Source: Pseudomonas sp. FP1742 (lineage in GTDB: Bacteria; Pseudomonadota; Gammaproteobacteria; Pseudomonadales; Pseudomonadaceae). Taken from it: DNA of 64,000 nt. Positions 33,795-43,785 of this stretch are shown here, piece after piece. The translations under genes were made by a program, and so were the position numbers. Position 1 is the stretch's first letter. Every line of letters starts with the position of its first letter. The notes beneath the pieces were generated by a model, which saw nothing but the letters and a program-made list of their open reading frames with translations, did not search any database and was not told the DNA's origin. The stretch spans positions 1,674,001 through 1,738,000 of the forward strand of contig NZ_CP117460.1 in the NCBI RefSeq assembly GCF_030687145.1, in the 5' to 3' direction.

Positions 33795-35360
33795 ATGCGC
33801 ATTTCTACCGCCCAGTTTTACGAGTCCTCTGCTGCCAACTATCAGAAGAACTTTTCCAACGTGGTCAAGAGCAGCGAAGAGGCCAGTAGCCTGGTTCGCG
33901 TGAATACCGCGGCCGATGATCCGGTCGGCGCTTCGCGTTTGCTGCAACTGGGTCAGCAGGCTTCGATGCTTGATCAGTACGAGGCTAATGCCACGACCAT
34001 CAAGGGGACCCTGGGTACCACCGAAGCGGTGATGACCAGCATCGGCAACGTATTGCAGCGCGCCAGGGAACTGGCCGTCAGCGCTGGTAACGCCGGTTAC
34101 ACGGATGCCGACCGTCAGGCCAATGCCTCGGAACTGGGGCAGATCGAAGAGCAATTGCTGAGCCTGATGAACAGCAAGGACGAGAACGGCAAATACATCT
34201 TCGCCGGCTCCAAGGGCGACACCGTGCCGTTCACCCGCAACAACGATGGCACCTACAGCTACAACGGTGACCAGGTGACGCTTGACCTGGCAGTCGGCGA
34301 CACCATGTCGATGGCTACCAACAGCACCGGTTGGGACGTGTTCCAGCAGGCGATCAACACCAGCCGCAGCGAGGTAACCCGGACTGCGCCAGTGGTGGAT
34401 GACGGCCGTGTGACCCTGTCCAACGGCCAGGTGTCGTCGAACGTCACCTACAACACCAAGTTCCGCAGTGGTGAGCCATACACCGTGGACTTCGTCAGCG
34501 GCACCCAGCTGAAAATCACTGATTCGCTCGGCAACGACGTGACCGCCGAAGCCAGCCAGGGTGGTGCATTCGATCCGGCCAGCAAGGTGGGCCAGGCCGT
34601 CACTTTCCGTGGTGTCGAGCTGACCCTGAACATCAATCTGAGCGCTGGCGATACGGCGGCGACTGTGCTGCCTGGTCACACTTTCACCCTGGCGGCCAAG
34701 CCGGATACCTTCAGCGCAACCGGCAGCCCGGGCAACCCTTCGACGGCGCAGATCACCGCCAGCAATATCACCAACCCTGTGAATTACCACGCCAGTTTTC
34801 CTAGTGGCTCGGCGATCCTGAAGTTCACCAGTCCCACCGCCTTCGAACTGTACGCAGCGCCATTGACGGCAAGCAGCAAGCCGGTATCGACGGGAACCAT
34901 GGCCGGTAGCGTCGCCACCGCCTCGGGTGTGAGCTTCACTGTCAGCGGTACACCGGCTGCCAACGATCAGTTCAGCATTGCGGTCAACACCCATGAAACC
35001 CAGAACATTCTGGACACCGTGAACCAGTTGAAAACCGCACTGAATACACCCACCAACGGTAACCCGATCGCCACACAGAAACTGCAAGCGTCACTGGCTT
35101 CCGGCGTTGCCAACCTGGCCAGCGGCACCGATCAGCTGTCCAGCGCCTTGAGCTCTGTCGGTGGGCGCGGTGCTGCCCTGGACACCCAGAGCGATACCAA
35201 CCAGAGCCTGAAGCTGGCCAATGCCCAGACCCAATCGTCGATCCGCGATTCCGATCCGGCTGAAGTGATGACCCGTTTGACCTTGCAACAAACCATGTTG
35301 CAGGCCTCGCAACTGGCCTTCAGCAAGATTGCTCAGTTGGGCCTGTTCAACAAGGTCTGA
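33795..35360 (+). CDS. flgL: Hook-filament junction protein FlgL (HAP3)
   Basis: A 521-residue protein, far longer than the roughly 317 of E. coli. The flagellin-like N-terminus MRISTAQFYESSAANYQKNFSNVVKSSEEASSLVRVNTAADDPVGASRLL and C-terminus SSVGGRGAALDTQSDTNQSLKLANAQTQSSIRDSDPAEVMTRLTLQQTMLQASQLAFSKI are intact. The central insert is Thr/Ser-rich with Ig-like periodicity. It is last in the flgFGHIJKL run, followed by a hairpin and the first glycosyltransferase gene. Confidence 0.95.
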   Translation: MRISTAQFYESSAANYQKNFSNVVKSSEEASSLVRVNTAADDPVGASRLLQLGQQASMLDQYEANATTIKGTLGTTEAVMTSIGNVLQRARELAVSAGNAGYTDADRQANASELGQIEEQLLSLMNSKDENGKYIFAGSKGDTVPFTRNNDGTYSYNGDQVTLDLAVGDTMSMATNSTGWDVFQQAINTSRSEVTRTAPVVDDGRVTLSNGQVSSNVTYNTKFRSGEPYTVDFVSGTQLKITDSLGNDVTAEASQGGAFDPASKVGQAVTFRGVELTLNINLSAGDTAATVLPGHTFTLAAKPDTFSATGSPGNPSTAQITASNITNPVNYHASFPSGSAILKFTSPTAFELYAAPLTASSKPVSTGTMAGSVATASGVSFTVSGTPAANDQFSIAVNTHETQNILDTVNQLKTALNTPTNGNPIATQKLQASLASGVANLASGTDQLSSALSSVGGRGAALDTQSDTNQSLKLANAQTQSSIRDSDPAEVMTRLTLQQTMLQASQLAFSKIAQLGLFNKV

Positions 35361-35406
35361 GCCGGCGTCTGCCGAGCTGCCAACCGTCTTTTTCCAAGCG
35401 GTTCCG

Positions 35407-35433
35407 GGGCCTCTGCCTGAAAGGGTAGAGGCC
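35407..35433 (+). repeat. Stem-loop between flgL and the glycosyltransferase gene
   Basis: GGGCCTCT and AGAGGCCC pair around a purine-rich loop. There is no T-run, so read-through from flgL into the downstream gene is probably only reduced. Confidence 0.6.
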
Positions 35434-35455
35434 CGCCGCTCGAGAGTTTCCCGTC

Positions 35456-38400
35456 GTGAATCAACGCCCCCTCGTCAGCATCGTCATCCCTGCCTTCAAC
35501 CCGCGCTTCTTCAGTCAGGCATTGGAAAGTGCGCTCGCCCAGACCTACGAGCACGTCGAAATTGTCATCTGTGATGACTCGCCCGACACCGAGATTCGCG
35601 ACATTGTCGATGCCTTCGTCGAGCCAGCCCACCCGATTCGCTATCTGCGTAATCCGCAACGTCTGGGGTTACAGAGGAATGTGCTGCGCTGCGTGGAAGA
35701 AGCCCGTGGCGAACTGATCAAAGTGCTGTGCGATGACGATCGTCTGTTCGCGCCGAGCGTTGCATTGCAGGCGCAGGTGCTGATTGATCACGCGGACGTG
35801 AATGTGGTGTTTGCCCTGCGAATGCTCAGCGATGCCGGTAATTTCATCCTGCCGCCACGGGTCGACAACTGCCGGTTTTCGCCGAATGACGCCTTGCTCA
35901 AGGGCGATGACATGTTGGCGATCTTCGAGGGCACACCGAAGAATTTCCTCGGTAATTTCAGTTCGACCCTGATGCGTCGCGCCGATGTGCTGGAGCTGTT
36001 GCCAGCCCTGATTCAGGAAGGCGCCGGTTTCGTCGCCATGCTCGATTTCGCCTTGTTCGTGTGTCTGATGCGTCGCGGTAACCTGGTGTCCCTGAGCACC
36101 GTACTGAGTACTGAACGTCTGTACCCGGAGCGTTTGAGCAAAACCCCGGAAATGATCAAGGCCGCGGCGGTGGAGTGGAGCTGGCTTTCGCAGATGCTCG
36201 CGGCGCGCAGCGGTGAATCGGCTCCGGCGTCGGGTTGGGTGCGCTACATCGACCTGTACAAAATCACCGGGCAGCCCCACGCCTGGGAAGAGTTGTGCGT
36301 GGTGCGCATCCTGGGCAACCGCAACACGGTGGTGAATGGCCGGGTGGGTGGGGAAAGCGAAAGTTACGCCGATTTCTATCGCGAATGGCTGGCGATCCGC
36401 AGGTTCTCCGATGTCGAGCAGCGACTCTTGCCACAACGCATCGACAGCTGGGCATTCCGTCCGCAGATCGTGCCGATCGTGATCGATAGCGGCGCCGATA
36501 GTGCTGCGCTGAACACTACATTGCAAAGCATCAGTCGTCAGCTTTACGCGCCGCAAGCGGTATTGGTGCTCTCCGATGCATCCAGCGTCGCCGACGATCG
36601 CGTGGTGCAGTTGCCGTTTCAGGCGGATTGGGTCCAACAACTCAACGCGGTGGTGCCGCAGCTGGAAGGCGCTCACTGGTTTTGCCTGCTGCGGGCCGGC
36701 GACACCTTGCGCGAGTCGGCTCTGCTGATCCTGGCAGAACGCATTGCGGGTTCGCCGGGCATTCTTTGTGCCTACAGCGACGAGGGCGCGCGGGTCGATG
36801 GCGAGTCGACCGACCCGGTATTCAAGCCCGATTTCAACCTCGACCTGATGCGTGCCTATCCCTACGTTGGTCGAACCCTGGCCTTCGAGCGTCAACGCTT
36901 CATGATGCTGGGCGGTTTCGATCCGGCTCACGGTGAGCTGGCACCGCACGATCTGCTATGGCGCCTGGTGGAAGAGGCCGGGCCGCAGACCATCGAACAC
37001 ATTGCCGAGATTCAGGTGGAGTCGAGCCAGACCTTCGCCGACTGGTTGTCGTTGCCCGAAGTGATCGAGAGCAACGCCGGGATGGTCGGCGCACACCTGG
37101 ATCGTATTGGTGTGGCGCACGCGATCCGGCAGGAAGCATTGCCGTTGATCAACCGCATCGACTATCTCCATGCAGCGCGTCCGCTGGTGTCGATCATCAT
37201 CCAGACCGGCGATTCACTGTACGCGTTGCAGCGTTGCATTGAAGGCTTGATCGAGCGCACGGCTTACACCCAATACGAAATCCTGATTGTCGACAGCGGC
37301 ACTGATGACCCGGCGATGCTCGACTGGTTGGCCGCCATGGCGCAACTGGGCGCGGCAATGCTGCGGGTACTGCGTTACGCCGGCGACGCCAACGACGCGG
37401 CGATCCGCAACTTCGCCGCGAGCCTGGCCCATGGTGAGTACTTGTTACTTCTCAGTGCGCAGGCCGTGATCTGCGACAACGACTGGCTGGATGAATTGCT
37501 CAATCACGCCCAGCGTCCCGAGGTGGGAGTCGTCGGTGCTCGTATTCTCAGCCCTGAGGGCTCGATCGTCAGTGCCGGGTTGATTCTTGGCCTGGCGGGG
37601 CCGGTCGGTTCACCGTTTTATGGTGAGGCGGCCGGTTCTCGCGGTTACATGCAGCGTTTGCACGTGACGCAGAACTGGAGCGCGGTGAGCAGTCACTGCC
37701 TGATGGTGCGCAAGCAAGTGTTTGATGACCTCGAGCAGTTCGATGAGGCGACCTTTACCCAAGGCCTCAGCGATGTCGACTTGTGTTTGCGGGCGAATAA
37801 GGACGGCTACCTGGTGGTCTGGACGCCTTACGCCAGTGTGGTGTGGGTGCCGCAAGAGGTATCGCCGGCACAGCCTTCGACACTGGCGCTGCGCGAGCTT
37901 GAACAGGAAGCGTTCTATCGCAAATGGTTGCCGAAGATCGCCAAGGATCCGGCCTACAGTCCGGCGCTGAGTCTTGGAATTTCCAGCTTCAGCCTGGAGC
38001 CGTCGCTGCGCAATAACTGGAATCCGTTCTGTTCTCGCGCTTTACCGTTGATTCTCGGTCTGCCGGTCAACAGCACCGCCGTCGGCCACTACCGGGTGAC
38101 CGCGCCGCTGGCAGAACTCGAAGCGGCCGGGCGCGTGATCGCGCGGGTGGCCTACGAGTCGCCGTCGACTGTGGAGATCGAACGTCTGTCTCCGGACACG
38201 ATCATCTTGCAAGGGCGTTACAGCGAAGGCGCCGCCGGCGACATTCTGCGGATGAAAAAGTATTCCAGTGCGCTGCGGATTTTCGAACTCGACGACTACA
38301 TCATCAGTGCGCCGAAGAAAAACACCCACGCTCGCAACAAACCGGTCAACACCGAGCAATTGCTGCGTGAAGGCATTGGCCTGTGCGACCGGGTAGTGGT

Positions 38401-39028
38401 TACCACTCAGCCGCTGGCCGATGCTTTGTCGAGCATGCACAGCGAGATCCGTGTGGTGCCGAACATGCTGTCGCCGGACCCATGGGCGACGCTGACCAGC
38501 CGTCGTCGCACCTCCAGTAAGCCGCGCGTCGGTTGGGGCGGAGGCACCAGCCACACCGGTGATCTGGAGATCATTGCCGAGGTGGTGCGCGAACTGGCGA
38601 ACGAAGTCGAGTGGGTGTTCTTCGGCATGTGCCCCGACGCCTTGCGCCCGTACGTTCATGAGTTTCACTCCACCATCGGCTTGCAGAGCTACCCGTTCAA
38701 ACTGGCGAGCCTGAACCTCGACCTGGCGCTGGCACCGCTGGAGTTCCACATCTTCAACGACTGCAAAAGCAACCTGCGCTTGCTGGAGTACGGCGCCTGC
38801 GGATACCCGGTGATCTGCACCGACACAGAGGCCTACCGCGGCCACTTGCCGTGCACCAAGGTCTATAGCAACAGCACAGACGAATGGCTTCAGGCGATCC
38901 GCATGCACCTGGCCGACCCGGACGCCAGCTACCGCATGGGCGATGAGCTGAAGGAGGCGGTGCACCGCGATTTCATGTTGCGTGGCGACAACCTCAATCA
39001 CTGGTTGTGGGGCTGGTTGCCGGACTGA
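35456..39028 (+). CDS. Giant multi-domain flagellin glycosyltransferase, FgtA-like
   Basis: A 1190-residue soluble enzyme. Domain 1 (about 5-250) is a GT2 fold with VSIVIPAFN and the acidic CDDDR motif. Domain 2 (about 340-520) is a degenerate GT2 unit (HWFCLLRAGDTLRESALLILAERI, DPVFKPDFNLDLMRAYPYVGRT). Domain 3 (about 575-805) is a second full GT2 unit (PLVSIIIQTGDSL). Domain 4 (about 870-1190) is GT4-like, with RVGWGGGTSHTGDLEII and SNLRLLEYGACGYPVICTD. Architecture and the flgL-fliC position match FgtA/Fgt1 proteins that add rhamnose or a similar sugar to flagellin in P. aeruginosa and P. syringae. The start is GTG at 35456. Confidence 0.85.
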   Translation: MNQRPLVSIVIPAFNPRFFSQALESALAQTYEHVEIVICDDSPDTEIRDIVDAFVEPAHPIRYLRNPQRLGLQRNVLRCVEEARGELIKVLCDDDRLFAPSVALQAQVLIDHADVNVVFALRMLSDAGNFILPPRVDNCRFSPNDALLKGDDMLAIFEGTPKNFLGNFSSTLMRRADVLELLPALIQEGAGFVAMLDFALFVCLMRRGNLVSLSTVLSTERLYPERLSKTPEMIKAAAVEWSWLSQMLAARSGESAPASGWVRYIDLYKITGQPHAWEELCVVRILGNRNTVVNGRVGGESESYADFYREWLAIRRFSDVEQRLLPQRIDSWAFRPQIVPIVIDSGADSAALNTTLQSISRQLYAPQAVLVLSDASSVADDRVVQLPFQADWVQQLNAVVPQLEGAHWFCLLRAGDTLRESALLILAERIAGSPGILCAYSDEGARVDGESTDPVFKPDFNLDLMRAYPYVGRTLAFERQRFMMLGGFDPAHGELAPHDLLWRLVEEAGPQTIEHIAEIQVESSQTFADWLSLPEVIESNAGMVGAHLDRIGVAHAIRQEALPLINRIDYLHAARPLVSIIIQTGDSLYALQRCIEGLIERTAYTQYEILIVDSGTDDPAMLDWLAAMAQLGAAMLRVLRYAGDANDAAIRNFAASLAHGEYLLLLSAQAVICDNDWLDELLNHAQRPEVGVVGARILSPEGSIVSAGLILGLAGPVGSPFYGEAAGSRGYMQRLHVTQNWSAVSSHCLMVRKQVFDDLEQFDEATFTQGLSDVDLCLRANKDGYLVVWTPYASVVWVPQEVSPAQPSTLALRELEQEAFYRKWLPKIAKDPAYSPALSLGISSFSLEPSLRNNWNPFCSRALPLILGLPVNSTAVGHYRVTAPLAELEAAGRVIARVAYESPSTVEIERLSPDTIILQGRYSEGAAGDILRMKKYSSALRIFELDDYIISAPKKNTHARNKPVNTEQLLREGIGLCDRVVVTTQPLADALSSMHSEIRVVPNMLSPDPWATLTSRRRTSSKPRVGWGGGTSHTGDLEIIAEVVRELANEVEWVFFGMCPDALRPYVHEFHSTIGLQSYPFKLASLNLDLALAPLEFHIFNDCKSNLRLLEYGACGYPVICTDTEAYRGHLPCTKVYSNSTDEWLQAIRMHLADPDASYRMGDELKEAVHRDFMLRGDNLNHWLWGWLPD

Positions 39029-39088
39029 TCGCCTTCGGTGATGCGTTTGCCATGTTCGGTTGATCGTTTGACAGCTTGAGGCACGATC

Positions 39089-39126
39089 AAAGGGATGAGT
39101 CCACTCTCGGATTCATCCCTTTTTAA
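39089..39126 (+). terminator. Rho-independent terminator after the FgtA-like gene
   Basis: AAAGGGATGA pairs with TCATCCCTTT around a 14-base loop and is followed by TTTTAAT, about 60 bp after the stop codon. It separates the flgF-fgtA transcript from the sugar operon. Confidence 0.85.
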
Positions 39127-39162
39127 TACCTGCCAATCCCGCCGACGCAGCGCCCGTGGAGC

Positions 39163-39178
39163 TGGCGCGTTTCCTGCA
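39163..39178 (+). promoter_or_regulatory. Strong RpoN promoter of the sugar operon
   Basis: TGGCGCGTTTCCTGCA matches the sigma-54 consensus TGGCACG-N4-TTGCA at all but two defined positions, with exact GG-N10-GC spacing. It lies about 135 bp upstream of the cytidylyltransferase start. Confidence 0.75.
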
Positions 39179-39313
39179 AGTCCTCCTCTAATCGCCATAA
39201 AACGAGCGCTCGCGGTCATTCACCCGCGCCCGGTTTGGCAAAGATTTAGCCAGAAGGCCCGCCAACGCTTGCAACAGCCTGGCCGAGCCCGGTGAAGAAC
39301 AAGAGGGGAGACG

Positions 39314-40087
39314 ATGAAGGCAGTAATTCTGGCGGGTGGCCTGGGCACGCGCATCAGCGAAGAGTCGCACCTCAAGCCCAAGCCGATGATCGAGATCGGT
39401 GGCAAGCCAATTCTTTGGCACATCATGAAACAGTACTCCGCCCACGGAATTCATGACTTCGTGATCTGCCTTGGCTACAAGGGCTATGCGATCAAGGACT
39501 TCTTCGCCAACTACTTCCTGCACACCTCTGACGTCACCTTCGACATGCGCAACAACCGCATGGACGTGCACCAGAACTACAGCGAGCCGTGGAGCGTCAC
39601 TCTCATCGACACCGGCGAGGAAACCATGACCGGTGGCCGCTTGCTGCGCGCCGGCCGTTACCTCAAGGATGAAGAGGCGTTCTGCTTCACCTATGGCGAC
39701 GGCGTCTCCGATATCAATATCCGTCAACTGGTGGACTACCACAGCGCCCACGGTCGTCTGGCGACCGTCACCGCCGTACAACCGCCGGGCCGTTACGGCG
39801 CCCTGGAGCGTCACGGCGATCAGGTGCTTGGTTTCACCGAGAAGCCCCGTGGCGACGGCGGCTGGATCAATGGCGGCTTCTTCGTGCTGTCGCCGAAAGT
39901 GCTGTCGTACATCGGCGGTGACGAGACCACCTGGGAAGCCGAGCCGTTGACCCGGTTGGCCCAGGATGAACAGTTGAAGGCTTTCGAACATGAAGGCTTC
40001 TGGCACCCGATGGACACCCTGCGCGACAAGAACCACCTCGAAGCGCTGTGGCAGAGCGGGGAGGCCCCATGGAAGCAATGGGCCTGA
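39314..40087 (+). CDS. rfbF: Glucose-1-phosphate cytidylyltransferase
   Basis: A 257-residue nucleotidyltransferase making CDP-glucose. [38 protein letters not shown] is the signature of RfbF/DdhA and differs from Rml[15 protein letters not shown] carries the Asp metal site and [12 protein letters not shown] matches the family C-terminus. GAGGGGAG precedes the ATG. First gene of the RpoN operon; it overlaps rfbG by 19 bp. Confidence 0.94.
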   Translation: MKAVILAGGLGTRISEESHLKPKPMIEIGGKPILWHIMKQYSAHGIHDFVICLGYKGYAIKDFFANYFLHTSDVTFDMRNNRMDVHQNYSEPWSVTLIDTGEETMTGGRLLRAGRYLKDEEAFCFTYGDGVSDINIRQLVDYHSAHGRLATVTAVQPPGRYGALERHGDQVLGFTEKPRGDGGWINGGFFVLSPKVLSYIGGDETTWEAEPLTRLAQDEQLKAFEHEGFWHPMDTLRDKNHLEALWQSGEAPWKQWA

Positions 40088-41151
40088 GTCCGGAGTTCTG
40101 GCGCGGCAAACGGGTGCTGCTGACCGGTCACACCGGTTTCAAGGGCAGCTGGTTGACGTTGTGGCTGCAAAGCCTCGGGGCCGAGGTCAGTGGGTTTTCG
40201 CTCGATCCGTCCACCGAGCCGAGCCTGTTCGAACTGGCGCGGGTACATGAGGGCATCAACGATCAGCGCGGTGATCTGCGTGATCTGGGCGCCTTGCTGG
40301 AACTGATCGCCGAAACCCAGCCGCAAATCGTCCTGCACCTGGCGGCCCAACCGCTGGTGCGCGAAGGCTATCGCGATCCGCTCGGCACCTATTCCAGCAA
40401 CGTCATGGGCACGCTCAATCTGCTTGAAGCGATCCGCCAGGTCGGCGGTGTGCGCGCCTGCGTGTTGGTGACCACCGACAAGGTCTACGCCAACAAGGAA
40501 TGGCTGTGGCCGTATCGCGAGGACGAGGCCCTGGGTGGTCACGATCCTTACAGCAGCAGCAAGGCTTGCTGCGAATTGTTGGCGCAGTCTTACGCCGCAT
40601 CGTTTTTCCCGGCTGACAAGTACGCCGAGCATGGCTTGGCGTTGGCCACCGCCCGTGCTGGCAACGTGCTGGGCGGCGGTGACTTTGCGCCGGAACGCCT
40701 GATTCCCGATGTGCTCAAGGCCTGGTCGGCCGACCAGCCAGTGACCCTGCGCTACCCGCAGGCCGTGCGCCCCTGGCAGCACGCTCTTGAACCTTTGGCG
40801 GGTTACCTGCAATTGGCTGCTGGCCTCTATGAGCAAGGTCCCGAGTTTGCTGGCGCGTGGAACTTCGGTCCGAGCGAAACAGACATGTGCAGCGTTGGCG
40901 AAGTAGTTGAACTGCTCGCCAGCCGTTGGCCGCAAGCACGCGGATTGCGCATCGAGCCGAGTGATTTGCATGAGGCCGGGCTGCTGCGCCTGGACAGCAG
41001 TCGCGCCCGACAACGGTTGGCCTGGCAACCGCGTTGGTCGTTGCAGCAGTGCCTGACCCAGACCCTCGATTGGCACCTGGCGTGGCAGAACGGTGATGAC
41101 ATGCGTGAAGTCACCCTGAACCAGTTGAACCTGTACCGAGGCGCGTTGTGA
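40069..41151 (+). CDS. rfbG: CDP-glucose 4,6-dehydratase
   Basis: A 360-residue short-chain dehydrogenase. NAD binding is shown by [18 protein letters not shown], and the catalytic motif by DKVYANKEW and [13 protein letters not shown] (Tyr and Lys). It converts CDP-glucose to CDP-4-keto-6-deoxyglucose, the branch point for abequose, tyvelose, yersiniose and related sugars. The ATG at 40069 has GGGGAGG directly upstream. Next genes point to C-methylation rather than 3-deoxygenation. Confidence 0.94.
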   Translation: MEAMGLSPEFWRGKRVLLTGHTGFKGSWLTLWLQSLGAEVSGFSLDPSTEPSLFELARVHEGINDQRGDLRDLGALLELIAETQPQIVLHLAAQPLVREGYRDPLGTYSSNVMGTLNLLEAIRQVGGVRACVLVTTDKVYANKEWLWPYREDEALGGHDPYSSSKACCELLAQSYAASFFPADKYAEHGLALATARAGNVLGGGDFAPERLIPDVLKAWSADQPVTLRYPQAVRPWQHALEPLAGYLQLAAGLYEQGPEFAGAWNFGPSETDMCSVGEVVELLASRWPQARGLRIEPSDLHEAGLLRLDSSRARQRLAWQPRWSLQQCLTQTLDWHLAWQNGDDMREVTLNQLNLYRGAL

Positions 41152-41708
41152 GCGAGTTCTTGTTGAAAGCCTTACCGCTGTCCGGACTGTTCAGCGTGCA
41201 GCACAAACGCTTCGAAGATGATCGCGGGCATTTCGCCCGGCTGTTTTGTGAAGGCAGCCTGAGCGCTTTCGGCCAGCCGTTTCATATCCGCCAGATCAAC
41301 CACTCCTGCACCCGTGAGCGGGGCAGTGTGCGCGGTCTGCATTTTCAAAATTCCAATGCGCCGGAAGCCAAGTTGATTACTTGCCTGCGCGGTGAGGTCT
41401 GGGATGTGGCGGTGGACTTGCGCCCCGACTCCGAGACTTTCCTGCACTGGCACGCCGAGCACCTGAAGGCCGGTGACGGTCGCAGCCTGTTGATCCCAGC
41501 CGGGTTCGCCCATGGCTTCCAGACCCTGACCGATGACGCCGAATTGCTCTACCTGCACAGCGCCGATTACGCGCCTGCGCACGAGGGCGGCTTGTCGGTG
41601 AACGATCCACGGCTGGCGATTGCCTGGCCATTGCCTGTCAATAATCTGTCGGCCAGGGATTCCAGCCATCCCTTGCTCGATGAACACTTCGCTGGAGTGC
41701 GTCTATGA
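41148..41708 (+). CDS. RmlC-like NDP-4-keto-6-deoxyhexose 3,5-epimerase
   Basis: A 186-residue cupin epimerase. RGHFARLFCEGSLSAFGQPFHIRQINHSCTRERGSVRGLHFQ and LLIPAGFAHGFQTLTDDAELLYLHS are RmlC hallmarks including the catalytic His. With RfbG as neighbour the natural substrate should be CDP-4-keto-6-deoxyglucose, not the dTDP sugar. Whether it acts at C3, C5 or both is not visible. Starts with GTG overlapping the rfbG stop (GTGA). Confidence 0.88.
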   Translation: MSEFLLKALPLSGLFSVQHKRFEDDRGHFARLFCEGSLSAFGQPFHIRQINHSCTRERGSVRGLHFQNSNAPEAKLITCLRGEVWDVAVDLRPDSETFLHWHAEHLKAGDGRSLLIPAGFAHGFQTLTDDAELLYLHSADYAPAHEGGLSVNDPRLAIAWPLPVNNLSARDSSHPLLDEHFAGVRL

Positions 41709-42931
41709 ACTGCCGAGGGTGCGCCGCACCGCTGAGTCTGCCGCTGATCGACCTCGGCACCTCGCCGCCGTCCAACGCCTATGTGCATGCCGATCGCCTG
41801 GAACAAGCCGAGCAATGGGTGCCATTGAAGGTCGCGGTGTGTCAGCAGTGCTGGCTGGTGCAGACCGAGGATTACACCAGCGCCGACAGCCTGTTCGATG
41901 CCGAGTATGCGTATTTCAGTTCGTTCTCCAGCACCTGGCTGGCCCATGCCGAGCGCTATGTCGCCGAGATGGTCGAACGCTTCGGCCTGACTGCCGACAG
42001 CCGCGTGGTGGAAATCGCCGCCAACGACGGTTACCTGTTGCAGTACGTTGCCGGGCGCGGCATCCCCTGCCTGGGCGTTGAGCCAACCCGCAGCACCGCG
42101 CAAGCGGCGCGGGAAAAAGGCCTGGAGATTCGCGAGCTGTTCTTTGGTCGCAACACCGCCGCGCAGCTGAAAAACGAAGGCTGGGCCGCCGACCTGATGG
42201 CCGCCAACAACGTGTTGGCGCATGTGCCGGACATTAATGATTTCCTCGGTGGTTTCTCCACCTTGCTCAAGCCGACCGGTGTGGCGACGTTCGAATTTCC
42301 GCAACTGTTGACATTGATGGCCGGGCAGCAATTCGACACGCTGTATCACGAGCACTATTCCTACCTGTCCCTGACTGCCGTGCAGACCTTGTGCGAGCGC
42401 AATGGCCTGGAAGTGTTCGACGTCAGCCAGTTGTCGACCCATGGCGGTTCGTTGCGGGTGTTCGTCCAGCGGGCCGACGGTGTTCGCCGTGAGGTGCAGC
42501 CAGCCGTTCAACAGCAGTTGCAGGCCGAGCTGGCAGCGGGAGTGAAAACCCCCGAGTACTACGCGACCCTGGCACCAGCGGCCGAGGGCATCAAGCACCA
42601 ATTGCTGCGTTTCCTGTTGCAGGCCAAGGCTGACGGCAAGCGCGTGGTCGGTTATGGCGCGGCGGCCAAGGGCAACACCTTGCTCAACTACGCCGGGGTC
42701 AAACCGGACCTGCTGGCCTGGGTCGCCGATGCCAATCCGCACAAACAGGGCAAGTACCTGCCGGGCAGTCGCATTCCAATCGTCTCACCGGCACAGATCG
42801 ACCTCGAGAAACCCGATTACATCCTGGTCCTGCCGTGGAATCTGTTGCGCGAAGTCAGTCAGCAACTGGCACAAGTACGTCAGTGGGACGGCCGTTTCGT
42901 GATCGCCGTGCCTGAGTTGACCGTACTGTGA
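41705..42931 (+). CDS. Sugar C-methyltransferase, TylC3/TcaB9 type
   Basis: A 408-residue enzyme. A zinc-binding N-terminus (C3, C6, C46, C49) precedes a SAM domain (VVEIAANDGYLLQYV) with the catalytic-type motif LYHEHYSYLS, then a Rossmann-like C-terminal domain (VVGYGAAAKGNTLLNYAG). This layout is that of NDP-4-keto-6-deoxysugar 3-C-methyltransferases in mycarose and evernitrose synthesis; a relative is implicated in virenose synthesis in Coxiella. It likely adds a methyl to C3 of the CDP-keto sugar. Overlaps its neighbours by ATGA and GTGA. Confidence 0.87.
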   Translation: MNCRGCAAPLSLPLIDLGTSPPSNAYVHADRLEQAEQWVPLKVAVCQQCWLVQTEDYTSADSLFDAEYAYFSSFSSTWLAHAERYVAEMVERFGLTADSRVVEIAANDGYLLQYVAGRGIPCLGVEPTRSTAQAAREKGLEIRELFFGRNTAAQLKNEGWAADLMAANNVLAHVPDINDFLGGFSTLLKPTGVATFEFPQLLTLMAGQQFDTLYHEHYSYLSLTAVQTLCERNGLEVFDVSQLSTHGGSLRVFVQRADGVRREVQPAVQQQLQAELAAGVKTPEYYATLAPAAEGIKHQLLRFLLQAKADGKRVVGYGAAAKGNTLLNYAGVKPDLLAWVADANPHKQGKYLPGSRIPIVSPAQIDLEKPDYILVLPWNLLREVSQQLAQVRQWDGRFVIAVPELTVL

Positions 42932-43785
42932 AGGTGCTGGTGACCGGTGCCACCGGGTTTGTTGGTCGACATCTGGTCGCGGCTTTGCTCGCCCGTGGCT
43001 GCGAGGTGCGGGCGGTGGCGCGTAACGCCGAGACCGCCGCGCAATTGCCATGGATCAACGCCGTGGAATTCGTGGCAGCGGATATTCATGCCGCCGACCT
43101 GGACTGCGCCGCGCTGACCGATGGCGTCGATGCCTTGGCGCATCTCGCCTGGCCGGGGTTGCCGAATTATCAGGCGCTGTTTCACTTCGAGCACAACCTG
43201 ATGGCCGATTACCGCTTCATCAAGGGCGCGGTCGAGGCGGGCGTGTCGCAGGTGTTGGTCACCGGCACCTGTTTCGAATACGGCCTGCAGAGCGGGCCGC
43301 TCAGCGAGCAGACCGAGGCGCGGCCAAGTAACCCTTACGGGCTGGCCAAGAACACTTTGCGTCTGTTCCTCGAAAACCTGCAGCGCCAACAGCCCTTCAC
43401 CCTGCAATGGGCGCGGCTGTTCTACCTGCACGGGGAAGGGCAGAACCCCAACAGTTTGCTGGCGGCGCTGGACCGGGCAATCGACGCCGGGGACGACAGC
43501 TTCAACATGTCGGCCGGCGAGCAGTTACGCGATTACCTGGCGATCGACACGGCCGCCGATTACCTCGCCGCGATCCTGCAACAGCGCGAATTCGATGGCG
43601 TGATCAATTGCTCCAGCGGCCAGCCGGTATCGGTCAGGGCGCTGGTCGAGCAGCGGCTGCGTGAACGTGGCGCGTCGATCCGTTTGAACCTGGGCCATTA
43701 CCCATACCCGACCCATGAACCGATGGCGTTCTGGGGTGTGGCGGACCGCTTGCAACAGCTACTGGGAGCAGAGCATGAGGCATGA
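42928..43785 (+). CDS. NAD(P)-dependent sugar 4-ketoreductase, extended SDR
   Basis: A 285-residue extended SDR. VLVTGATGFVGRHLVAALL is the nucleotide motif and NPYGLAKNTLRLFLENL gives the catalytic Tyr-x3-Lys. The context suggests it reduces the 4-keto group of the methylated CDP sugar to yield the final CDP-6-deoxyhexose. Epimerase activity is an alternative. Starts with GTG inside the GTGA overlap and ends overlapping the next gene by 11 bp. Confidence 0.82.
   Translation: MKVLVTGATGFVGRHLVAALLARGCEVRAVARNAETAAQLPWINAVEFVAADIHAADLDCAALTDGVDALAHLAWPGLPNYQALFHFEHNLMADYRFIKGAVEAGVSQVLVTGTCFEYGLQSGPLSEQTEARPSNPYGLAKNTLRLFLENLQRQQPFTLQWARLFYLHGEGQNPNSLLAALDRAIDAGDDSFNMSAGEQLRDYLAIDTAADYLAAILQQREFDGVINCSSGQPVSVRALVEQRLRERGASIRLNLGHYPYPTHEPMAFWGVADRLQQLLGAEHEA

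Noticed and set aside
31820..33802. 660-codon open frame on the minus strand opposite flgK
   Set aside because: It is the codon-position shadow of a GC-rich gene; flgK matches a known family along its whole length and the antisense product is low-complexity Gly/Arg/Val without motifs.
35669..36949. 426-codon minus-strand frame inside the FgtA-like gene
   Set aside because: The plus-strand protein has clear GT2 domains throughout; antisense frame has none.
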